The translations under genes and the position numbers were made by a program. The notes under the pieces are model-generated. The model worked only from the letters and a program-made list of their open reading frames with translations. It did not search any database and had not been told where the DNA came from. This document shows positions 55,806-64,000 of a stretch of DNA of 64,000 nucleotides, in pieces (positions within the stretch are counted from its first letter, which is position 1; each line of letters starts with the position of its first letter). The DNA is from Lolium rigidum (lineage: Eukaryota > Streptophyta > Magnoliopsida > Poales > Poaceae). The DNA lies in assembly GCF_022539505.1 (NCBI RefSeq), contig NC_061514.1, positions 249,290,124 to 249,354,123 on the forward strand. Reading direction: 5' to 3'.

Positions 55806-55807
55806 TT

Positions 55808-57329
55808 TGTAACACCCCAACTTTCAAAACAAAGAGAAAATGAATTTCCTTTTCCCAAAAATGAGAACCAACAAAAACTTTTCCTACATAGAGTGCTATG
55901 CCTAGTGCTCATACCTAATACCTGTGTTTTGCCATGAGGAGTGTTTTTATGCTTAGGTGATAAACCCTAAAACCCTAAAGTGATCAAGTGAAGATCACAA
56001 ACCAAATAAATTAAAAGAGAAAGAAATCAAATAAGAAAAACCCTAAACCCTAACCTTCTCAAAACCAAGTGGATCTATTTTGAGAAACCCAAAATAAAGA
56101 AAAAGACATATGTGAGCATATAGCCCAAATATGTAAATCTTGAACCCTACCCTTTCTTACTTTACTGAATGGTGGTGAACCTTTGTGAACCCCACAAAAC
56201 CCTAAACCTCATCTCTCTTGTCACCAACCTTTGAAAAACAAAATAAAAAGAAAAGATCTTAAATAAGGCATATGCAAGCCTATGGCTACTTTTTTGCAAA
56301 TGATAACCTTTGCTTTGTCTACCTTGTGTAGATGAATTGGAATACCTCCACACACCTAACCAAGTACTTACCAACCAATTCAAGTGAGAAACAAAATAAA
56401 ATCAAACATATGCATAGAGGCATATGTGGCACTTAGCCAAAATATCAAACCTTGACCTAGGCACCCCCATTGCCTCAAAATGGTTTGAACCCTTTTCCCA
56501 ACTCATTCTAACACCAAATAAACCTCACACATTCTTAAGTGAAGCAAAGAAAAAGAAAAGAATAAAAGTTAGAAAATCACAAAACCCTCACATATGGTTT
56601 ATGCCATTTTTCTAAATCTTTGACCTAGACCATTTTGGTCTTCACCATTAGTTGTATTATGTTACTCAACACTTAGTACAACTTTTGGAATCAAAGAAAC
56701 ACAAAACAAATCAAATCCAAACTCAAAATGGGATCACATATGATAATGGTCAAAACTGCCATTTATAATCTGGTCCCTACTTTGAGCCTTTGCAATTCAA
56801 GTTTTTCAAACTAAACTTTCCAAACTCTTTGCTTGTCATCCAAGTACACATCAAGGTGAACAACTTCTGTAAAGATCACCCCATCAAAATCATCTTGGAT
56901 CAAAAGTTATGAGCAAGCCAAGAGGAGACTTTGAAACTTTTGCAAGATCACCACTTTTCAAAATTTGATCAAACCATGCCATCTCTTGACCACCATTTGG
57001 CTGAGCCATGACCCCTGGACCCCACCCTATCTATCCCATGCTTGGAGACATCAAGGAGGAGGCCAAACATGGCGTGGCCATGGCCATGCCGGCCACGTTC
57101 ACCCTCGACCACCTCACCTCTCTCCCTACCTCTCCAGCCCGAGCCACCATGCCAAACAGCTCGCCCTTGATCTCCTGAGATTGCCAGTATAGGCCGTTGG
57201 GGGAAAGGACGCCGACACGCCCTGGACGGAGCGCGCCCACGACGCCCCAGGTACGCCGCCAACGGCATGGCGATGTCACCAGCGCACGGACGCGCACGAC
57301 ACGGGCACGCGTCGCTCGCCGTACCCCGA
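55808..57329 (+). mobile_element. 3' LTR of the gag-only Tekay-type element (5' part)
   Basis: Starts TGTAACACCCCAAC and is long, AT-rich and A/C-biased. It is cut near 57330 by another LTR, so the right end is not seen. Short telomere-like CCCTAAA runs near 55965 and 56040 are part of the LTR. Little overlap with the visible part of the 5' LTR, so the two LTRs cannot be compared for age here. Confidence 0.75.
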
Positions 57330-57607
57330 TGATGACCCACAAGTATAGGGGGTGTATCGTAGTACTTTCGATAAATAAGAGTGTCGAACCCAACGAGGAG
57401 TAGAAGGTGTTGACAAGCAGTTTCGATGAAGGACTCACTGTAAATGCTCACAGACAAGTATTCATGGGGTTTTGATATAGCAGATGAAATAAGTACAAGT
57501 AAGTAAAGTGCGAGAGAAATAATTGCAGCGAGTGGCCCAATCCTTTTTAGCACAAAGGACAAGCCGGTTTGTTTACTTATAATGACCAAACGTTCTTGAG
57601 GACACAC
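57330..57607 (-). mobile_element. Gypsy LTR end fragment (Athila-type, other family)
   Basis: The plus strand starts TGATGACCCACAAGTATAGG, the inverse of an LTR 3' end known from Triticeae Sabrina-like elements, and continues with GTGTCGAACCCAACGAGGAG and TGGCCCAATCCTTTTTAGCA. It runs into the N gap. CCCGA (57325-57329) may be the target duplication. Confidence 0.65.
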
Positions 57608-57707
57608 NNNNNNNNNNNNNNNNNNNNNNNNNNNNNNNNNNNNNNNNNNNNNNNNNNNNNNNNNNNNNNNNNNNNNNNNNNNNNNNNNNNNNNNNNNNNN
57701 NNNNNNN
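57608..57707. other. Assembly gap of 100 N
   Basis: A fixed-length placeholder joining an LTR fragment in minus orientation to plus-strand gag. The true distance and order are unknown. Confidence 0.95.
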
Positions 57708-58557
57708 TTTGGACTATTACCACCACTAGTAATGATAATACTTCACATGTTGCTACACCTCCTACTATCAATGGTAAAATAATTGGTGTTGGCAATGTTT
57801 CTACTCCTAGTGCAAAGCGTGCAAAATTGCTCGAAACTGCTAAACCGCTGAAACCGATAAAACTGCTGAAATTTTTCAAAATATTGGGGACAATGATCCC
57901 ATTGCTATAGATCATAATGGTTTAGATTTTGATGATTGTCACATCTCTGAAGTTATAAAGTTCTTACAAAAACTTGCTAAAAGTCCCAATGCTAGTGCTA
58001 TAAATTTGGCCTTTACAAAACATATTACAAATGCTCTCATAAAAGCTAGAGAAGAGAAACTAAAACTTGAAACTTCTATTCCTAGGAAGTTAGAAGATGG
58101 TTGGGAGCCCATCATTAAGATGAGGGTCAATGATTTTGATTGTAATGCTTTATGTGATCTTGGTGCAAGTATTTCTGTTATGCCTAAGAAAATGTATGAT
58201 ATGCTTGACTTGCCACCATTGAAAAATTGTTATCTGGATGTTAATCTTGCTGATAATGCTATAAAGAAACCTTTGGGGAGGATTGATAATGTTCGTATTA
58301 TGGTTAACAATAACCTTGTCCCCGTTGATTTTGTTGTCTTGGATATTGAATGCAATGCATCTTGTCCCATTATATTGGGAAGACCTTTTCTTCGAACTGT
58401 TGGTGCTACCATTGATATGAAGGAAGGTAATATTAAATATCAATTTCCTCTCAAGAAAGGTATGGAACACTTCCCTAGAAAGAGAATGAAGTTACCTTAT
58501 GATTCTATTATTAGAACAAATTATGATGTTAATGTTTCATCTCTTGATAATACTTGA
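57708..58557 (+). pseudogene. Athila-type gag-protease, 3' part
   Basis: After the gap, the frame gives the last part of Gag (HVATPPTINGKIIGVGNVST), shifts frame near 57865, and continues to a retropepsin (58006-58557) with DCNALCDLGASISVMPK, LPPLKNCYLDVNLAD and ECNASCPIILGRPFLRT. It ends SSLDNT then TGA. It is close to the copy at 19794-20500 but less damaged: the protease frame itself is open. There is no polymerase downstream. With the two other copies it shows that the coding part of this family ends at the same TGA. Confidence 0.88.
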
Positions 58558-58960
58558 TTCATACTTTCTGCGCCTAGCTGAAAGGCGTTAAAGAAAAGCG
58601 CTTATGGGAGACAACCCATTATTTTAGTTCTGCACTTTATTTTATATTTGAGTCTTGGAAGTTGTTACTACTGTAGCAACCTCTCCTTATCTTTATTTTA
58701 TTGCATTGTTGTGCCAAGTAAAGTCTTTGATAGTAAAGTCAATACTAGATTTGGATTACTGCGCAGGAACATATTTCTTGCTATCACGAAATTGAGCCGC
58801 CCCTGCTGTAGAAAATTTATAAAAATCTGCCAATTTACGTGCGTGATCCTCAGATATGTACGCAACTTTCATTCAATTTGGGCATTTTCATCTGAGCAAG
58901 TCTGGTGCCTCTAAAAAATTCGTCTTTACGGACTGTTCTGTTTTGACAGATTCTGCCTTT
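58558..58960 (+). mobile_element. Athila-type internal region, third copy (first piece)
   Basis: The conserved post-gag block (CTACTGTAGCAACCTCTCC, GATCCTCAGATATGTACGCAAC, TTTTGACAGATTCTGCC). It continues at 60950 after the Mutator-like insertion and at 63341 after the solo LTR, on to the window edge. Confidence 0.8.
58571..58619 (+). ncRNA. Conserved twin hairpin, third copy
   Basis: CGCCT (58571-58575) pairs with AGGCG (58583-58587), and ATGGG (58604-58608) with CCCAT (58615-58619). The first stem starts 14 nt after the TGA. Confidence 0.5.
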
Positions 58961-59289
58961 GAGAGTGGATTTGGTAACCGCGTGTATACGTGAGCACGGT
59001 CTCTTTATCGTTGGATTTGCTTTAAGATTCTAGCGACACGGTTCGAAGACTGACGGCAACCAAACGCCGTGGAATTGATCTGGCCCGGCGTCCTATGTGT
59101 TTCTGCCAGCAATTGCGCAAGCACAACCCAGTACGTTGGAGGGACATGGCCTGCTCTAGTTTGTCGCATCTCCGCTTGTCGAGAAAAGCAGCTAGAGGCA
59201 ACGTGTGCTACTGCTTACATGTCATTCAATTTAAAAGCTAAGAATGGTTTCAGCACAGCACATCCTGTCGAAGAAGACACAGATCAAGA

Positions 59290-59880
59290 ACAAGGCTGAA
59301 AGAGGAGGCTGACGCTATCAATGTCGTCGTCCGAACCTCCACCAACAATGGTGCCGCACACAGGCGTGTTGTGTAGATGGATGTAGTCCACATGGTGAGG
59401 CTCATGGGTACGCCCTCGGACACCTTGTCGGCGACCTGACCGGCGGCCATGCCCCCGGCATCCGCGGCGTTCCCGAGCTCGGACACGGCCCGCAACACGT
59501 GCTACGCGGGAATAACACTGAGTTCGGCGCCGTCACGGGCAAGCTGCTCTAACGTGAGCGCGAGGAGCGCGTCGCCGGAGACGTACTCGTGGAAGGAGAC
59601 GTGGTTGGCGCGGCGGCCGCGGAGAAGGGCGTCTTCGTCGGGGTGAGCGACATGGTGTGGACCATCTCCACGGCGCGTGCGACGGGGGTGAGCACGGCCA
59701 CGGAGCCGCCGCCGAGCTCGATCGAACGCGGTGATGGCGATGACAGGGTGCACGAGCTTCCCTCCGGCGAGGGCAAAGTAGCGTATGGCGTCGCTGAGGC
59801 GCTCCGGTTGGCGAACCAGCATTGCTTAGTGTTGATACATATGTAGTTCTCGAAGTCGAAGCTGAACCCACCGGCGCCCG
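59290..59880 (-). pseudogene. Captured geranylgeranyl diphosphate synthase fragment
   Basis: Minus-strand pieces in three frames line up in the order of a plant GGPP synthase: GFSFDFENY near 59870, QPERLSDAIRYFALAGGK near 59810, GGSVAVLTPVARAVEMVHTMSL near 59700, RGRRANHVSFHEYVSGDALLALTLEQLA near 59600, then RAVSELGNAADAGGMAAGQVADKVSEG near 59450. GGPP synthases make the C20 precursor of carotenoids, chlorophyll side chains and gibberellins. The first Asp-rich substrate motif, expected right after HTMSL, is deleted, frames are broken and the second Asp-rich motif is absent, so no enzyme can be made. There is no visible intron (many GGPPS genes have none). It lies wholly inside the MULE, so it is a transposon-captured fragment. 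Confidence 0.8.
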
Positions 59881-59929
59881 CTACCGCCTCGAGGCTTTGT
59901 GCAAAGATGTCATGGCGGAGGTGTTCTCA

Positions 59930-60260
59930 GGCTAACTGCATCAGCCAGCTCGGTTATCCGGAAACTTGAAGCCTGCAAGCAAGGCGCCGCAACGTCGGAC
60001 GCCCGGAGCTCGCCCATCTTGAAGTGGAGCTGATCCAGCAAAGCTTTCTTTCTAGACATGAACGCTTTGTTCTGCGGCTCTTGTACTGCTCTACGACATG
60101 AGTGAGCTCCTCGACCTACGATGGCACCAGCGTCGTGCCTGCGACTTTACATCCGTCGAACCACCGCCATGGAGTTCATGGTTTCTCTGCATCTCTCCGC
60201 AACGCTAATGTAGAGGATCCGGACCTAGTGCGTACCAGTTGCAGCAACACAACGGATAGC
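59930..60260 (-). other. Possible second captured fragment, origin unknown
   Basis: GC-rich MULE interior with a charged minus-strand stretch (EQYKSRR and KALLDQLHFKMGELRASD in neighbouring frames). Not recognised; it may be the upstream part of the captured gene or another gene piece. Confidence 0.3.
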
Positions 60261-60582
60261 AAACATTAGAACTGCCAACTAGATTTTTTTTCTTCTTGCA
60301 CTACATTGCTCGGTTGCATGCCACGATACATTTTTTTTTGCCACGCATGCATGGCTCGCTGTCGGTGCTGCTGTTGACTGAGCATTCACATCTAGTTAAT
60401 CCATTCCACGAACCAAGTAGGACTAGGCGGTAGGAAAAAAAATCTTGGGGAGCTAATCATTGCGCTCCCCGCTCTGTGTCACTACGCCTGATTAAACTAA
60501 ACAGTAGAACACGGTGTACTTTTCCATGCGTTGGCTGCAGGAGTTGTCAGACAGTGTAATGAAAAGAATTTGCCGGTTCTTA

Positions 60583-60866
60583 GAGCAATTCCAATAGTAT
60601 AGCCAACTCTTGGCTATAACAAGATGTCATATCATTTGTAGTCATCATATAGCTAACATGTACAATAGTTGGCTATAAGAATGTAGTACTTTTCTAATAT
60701 ATGGCCCACCTTTCACTCTCACAAGGTGCCTAGGAGCACGTGCAAGAGCTGGCTATTGCATAGTAGCCCACCTCCCTTCTCTCTCCTCTTCTCTCTCCTC
60801 CAACTCATCTAAAATATATTATTTAATGTCTTATAGTCAGCTGACTGGACTCTATTGTACTTGCTC
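60583..60866. mobile_element. PIF/Harbinger (Tourist-like) MITE inside the MULE
   Basis: 284 bp with inverted ends GAGCAATTCCAATAG and CTATTGTACTTGCTC, flanked by TTA on both sides (60580-60582, 60867-60869). AT-rich, no ORF. A TTA duplication is typical of the Harbinger superfamily. Confidence 0.7.
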
Positions 60867-60949
60867 TTAGACGACGTTAGACACGTGTTGGACAATCGGT
60901 GCGTGTTCACGTATACACCCGGTCATCAGGCTTCTTTTGTTCCGCCTTT

Positions 60950-61820
60950 TATTTTGCATTGCCTGTTTTGCTATGTTTGATGGATTTCTTTGTTCCATTA
61001 ACTTTCAGTAGCTTTGTGCAATGTCCGGAAGTGTTAAGAATGATTATGTCACCTCTGAATACATGAATTTTCAATTATGCACTAACCCTCTAATGAGATT
61101 GTTTTGAGTTTGGTGTGGAGGAAGTTTTCAAGGGTCAAGAGAGGAGGATGATACAATATGATCAAGAAGAGTGAAAAGTCTAAGCTTGGGGATGCTCCCG
61201 TGGTTCATCCCTGCATATTTTAAGAAGACTCAAGCATCTAAGCTTGGGGATGCCCAAGGCATCCCTTCTTCATCGACAACTTATCAGGTCACCTCTAGTG
61301 AAACTATATTTTTATTCCGTCACATCTTATGTGCTTTACTTGGACCGTTTGTTTGTTTTTGTTTTTTTTTGTTTGAATAAATTCGGATCCTAGCATTCTT
61401 TGTTTGGGAGAGAGACACGCTCCGCTGTTTCGTATGAACACATATGTTCTTAGCTTTATTCTTAATGTTCATTGCGAAGGTTGAACTACTTCGTTCATTG
61501 TTATATGGTTGGAAACGGAAAATGCCGCATGTGGTAAATGGTATAACATCTTGAATAATTTGATACTTGGCAATTGTTGTGCTCATATAGATCATGTTTA
61601 AGCTCTTGCATCATGTACTTTGTACCCATTAATGAAGAACTACATAGAGCTTGTTAAAATTTGGTTTGCATGATTGGTCTCTAGAGTCTAGATATTTTCT
61701 GGTTAAGGTGTTTGAACAACAAGGAGACGATGTAAAGTCTTATAATGCTTACAATATGTTCATATGTGAGTATTGCTGCACCATTTTATACTTGAGTTTG
61801 CTTCAAACAACCTTGCTAGC
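60950..61820 (+). mobile_element. Athila-type internal region, third copy (second piece)
   Basis: Continues the post-gag region: CACTAACCCTCTAATGAGAT, two AAGCTTGGGGATGC tracts (61183, 61242) and the GAGAGACACGCTCCGCTG segment. Non-coding and in step with 18520-19420 on the minus strand. Confidence 0.8.
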
Positions 61821-63335
61821 TGATGTCTACGCACACTTCTTTTCATGTAGACAGTGTTGGGCCTCCAAGAGCAGATGTTTGTAGAACAGCAACAAGTTTT
61901 CCCTTAAGTGGATCACCCAAGGTTTATCGAACTCAGGGAGGAAGAGATCAAAGATATCCCTCTCAAGCAACCCTGCAATCACGATACAAGAAGTCTCTTG
62001 TGTCCCCAACACACCTAATACACTTGTCAGATGTATAGGTGCACTAGTTCGGCGAAGAGATAGTGAAATACAAGTGGTATGAATGAATATGAGCAGTAGT
62101 AACGACGCCCGAAAATAGCTTGTCAGGCGTGCGGTTGATGGTAGTAATATTGCAGGAAGTAAAGATGCAGTAAAACAATAAATAAGCGATGATTGCGTAT
62201 TTGGAAACAAGGCCTAGGGATCATACTTTCACTAGTGGACACTCTCAACATTGATCACATAATAAAACCACTCTACACTCTCTTGTTGGATGATGAACAC
62301 CACTAATTGTGTAGGGCTACAAGAGCACCTCAATGCCGGAGTTAACAAGCTCCACAACATTCGATGTTCATATTTAAATAACCTTAGAGTGCATGATAGA
62401 CCAACGCAATTATACCGAGTACTAACATAGCATGCACACTTGTCACCATCGAGCTATGAAAGGAGGAATAGATCACATCAATACCATCATAGTAATAGTT
62501 AACTTCATAATCTACAAGAGATCACAATCATAAACTACGCCAAGTACTACATGATGCACACACTCGTCACCATTACATCATGGAGGAGGAATAGAGTACT
62601 TTAATAACATCACTAGAGTAGCACATAGATTAATAGTGATACAAAGCTCATCATATGAATCTCAATCATGTAAGGCAGCTCATGAGATCATTGTATTGAA
62701 GTACATGGGAGAGAGATTAACCACATAGCTACCGGTACAGCCCTTAGCCTCGAGGGAGAACTACTCCCTCCTCATGGGAGACAGCAGCGTTGATGGAGAT
62801 GGCGGTGGCGTCGATGGAGGTGCCTTCCGGGGGACTTCCCCGTCCCGGCGGCGTGCCGGAACAGAGACTCCTGTCTCCCAGATCTTGGCTTCGCGATGGC
62901 GGCGGCTCTGGAAGGTTTCTCGTACCGTGGCTTTTCCGTATCGAAGATTTAGGTCAGAGAGCTTCTTATAGGCGAAGAGGCGGAGTCGGAAGGGCCACGG
63001 GGACCCACACAGTAGGGGGGCGCGCCCCCCTGGGCCGCGCCGCCCACACGTGTGGTGGCCCTGGGCCTCTCCTCTGGTGTCTCTCCGGTGTTCTGGAAGC
63101 TTCGTGAAATTATAAGATGCTAGGCGTTGATTTCGTCCAATTCCGAGAATATTTCCTTACTAGGATTTCTGAAACCAAAAACAGCAGAAAACGAGAACCG
63201 GCACTTCGGCATCTCGTCAATAGGTTAGTTCCGGAAAACGCATAATAATGACATTTAATGTGTATAAAACATGTGAGTATCATCATAAAAGTAGGATGGA
63301 ACATAAGAAATTATGGATACGTTTGAGACGTATCA
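61821..63335 (-). mobile_element. Athila-type solo LTR with perfect CTAGC duplications
   Basis: A 1515-bp LTR running TGATGTCTAC to ACGTATCA, flanked by CTAGC on both sides (61816-61820, 63336-63340). It differs in its 3' half from the 8235-10335 LTR (GGGCCTCCAAGAGCAGA start, CACCAAGGTTTATCGAACTC) and so belongs to a second family that shares the same first 400 bp. The flanks rejoin as the sequence seen intact at 18530. Confidence 0.92.
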
Positions 63336-63340
63336 CTAGC

Positions 63341-64000
63341 CTAGCCTTGTATTGAGAGGAATTCTTCTCGTGCATCCAAATCCTTGAGCCAATAACCATG
63401 CCATTTGTGTCCACCATACCTACCTACTACATGGTATTTCTCCGCCATTCCAAAGTAAATTACTTGAGTGCTACCTTTAAAAATTCTATTCCTTTGTCTT
63501 TGCAATATATAGCTCATGGGAAAATAGCCTTAAAAACTATTGTGGTGAAGAATATGTACTTATGTATCTTATTTCTTAGTAAGTTGCTTGTTGAGCGGTA
63601 ACCATGTTTCTGGGGACGCCATCAGCTTTTACCTTTGTTGAATATCATGTGAGTTGCTATGCATGTTCGTCTTGTCTGAAGTAAGGGAGATTTTCATGAT
63701 CATATGGTTTGAGTATGCATATTGTTAGAGAAGAACATTGGGCCGCTAACTAAAGCCATAATCCATGGTGGAAGTTTCAGTGTGGAAAAATAATCCTCAA
63801 TCTCCTATGAGAATTTTAACTGTTGTTGTATGCTTATGCATTAAAGAGGAGTCCATTATTTGTTGTCTATGTTGTCCCGGTATGGATGTCTAAGTTGAGA
63901 ATAATCAAAAGCGAGAAATCCAATGCGAGCTTTCTCCTTAGATCTTTGTACAGGCGGCATAGAGGTACCCCTTTTGTGACACTTGGTTGAAACATATGCT
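63341..64000 (+). mobile_element. Athila-type internal region, third copy (last piece, runs off window)
   Basis: Matches 17870-18530 in the opposite orientation (CATGCCATTTGTGTCCACCAT, GAAGAACATTGGGCCGCTAA, TAGAGGTACCCC). Its polypurine tract and 3' LTR should lie just beyond the window. Confidence 0.8.

Larger units (their letters stand above)
53542..55807 (+). mobile_element. Gag-only (TR-GAG-like) Ty3/gypsy internal region
   Basis: Between PBS and polypurine tract lie only 2266 bp, with an unknown ORF and a full gag but no protease, reverse transcriptase, RNase H or integrase. The gag frame stops about 60 bases before the polypurine tract, so pol was removed cleanly. This is the organisation described as TR-GAG (terminal-repeat retrotransposon with gag domain). 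Full-length ORFs suggest recent selection or a young age. Confidence 0.8.
58961..60940. mobile_element. Mutator-like element (Pack-MULE type)
   Basis: 1980 bp flanked by a 9-bp target duplication with one mismatch (TCTGCCTTT at 58952-58960, TCCGCCTTT at 60941-60949). Imperfect inverted ends share GTGTATACGTGA and neighbouring bases (58981-59000 and 60898-60920). The host sequence on both sides joins into the Athila internal region seen at 19385-19420. No transposase is visible; the cargo is a GGPP synthase fragment and an unknown piece. A MITE is nested at 60583-60866. Confidence 0.8.

Noticed and set aside
55960..56056. Telomere-like CCCTAAA repeats
   Set aside because: Only two or three imperfect units inside a Tekay-type LTR; not an interstitial telomere array.
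57569..57910. ORFs spanning runs of unknown residues
   Set aside because: They cross the 100-N gap, so continuity is not shown.

Overview
The window is repeat-dense nuclear DNA from a grass, most likely a pooid such as a Triticeae species or close relative. The evidence is the repeat content: Athila-type Ty3/gypsy LTRs that begin TGATACGT and carry an Asp-tRNA primer site, Tekay-type Ty3/gypsy elements with an initiator-Met primer site, BARE/Angela-like copia LTRs, CACTA transposons with CACTACAAGAAAA ends, Stowaway MITEs, and L1-type LINEs with grass-typical 3' tails. Family names come from recognising sequence features by eye, not from a database search.

Layout. 1-11134 is a stack of insertions: an old Tekay-like element (integrase/chromodomain remnant 3751-4618, 3' LTR from 4634) was hit by an Athila-type LTR (ends 3750), which was hit by a CACTA element (ends 2452), which was hit by another Athila-type LTR (ends 549). 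A solo LTR with perfect GTTGG target duplications (8235-10335) sits inside the Tekay LTR. 11135-15587 holds a CACTA copy with large subterminal repeat arrays but no right end, an LTR/PBS scrap and a second CACTA left end. 15588-24338 is an LTR-to-LTR Athila-type element on the minus strand that encodes only gag-protease remnants plus an unknown ORF, and it contains a 100-N gap. 24339-27064 is an LTR scrap followed by the right part of another CACTA, which carries a tandem series of miRNA-like hairpins and a 603-bp foldback.

27065-46310 is the low-copy part. It has one convincing host gene, a three-exon VUP1-like gene (38422-39264), with a (CT)n tract and a TATA box just upstream. Around it are LINE fragments, several MITEs, a diverged tandem duplication and a non-autonomous LINE derivative with a 15-bp target duplication.

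46315-64000 is repeats again: a copia LTR, a minus-strand Athila gag-protease remnant interrupted by another copia LTR, a gag-only Tekay-type element (53542-55807 internal region, intact unknown ORF plus intact gag, no pol), and a plus-strand Athila element. The last is interrupted by a 1.98-kb Mutator-like element carrying a broken geranylgeranyl diphosphate synthase fragment, and by a solo LTR with perfect CTAGC duplications. A second 100-N gap lies at 57608-57707.

Apart from the VUP1-like gene, no intact cellular coding gene is supported. The most interesting signals are the hairpin array and foldback in the CACTA, the gag-only element with its extra ORF, two small hairpins conserved just after the gag-protease stop in three Athila copies, and the gene-capturing MULE.
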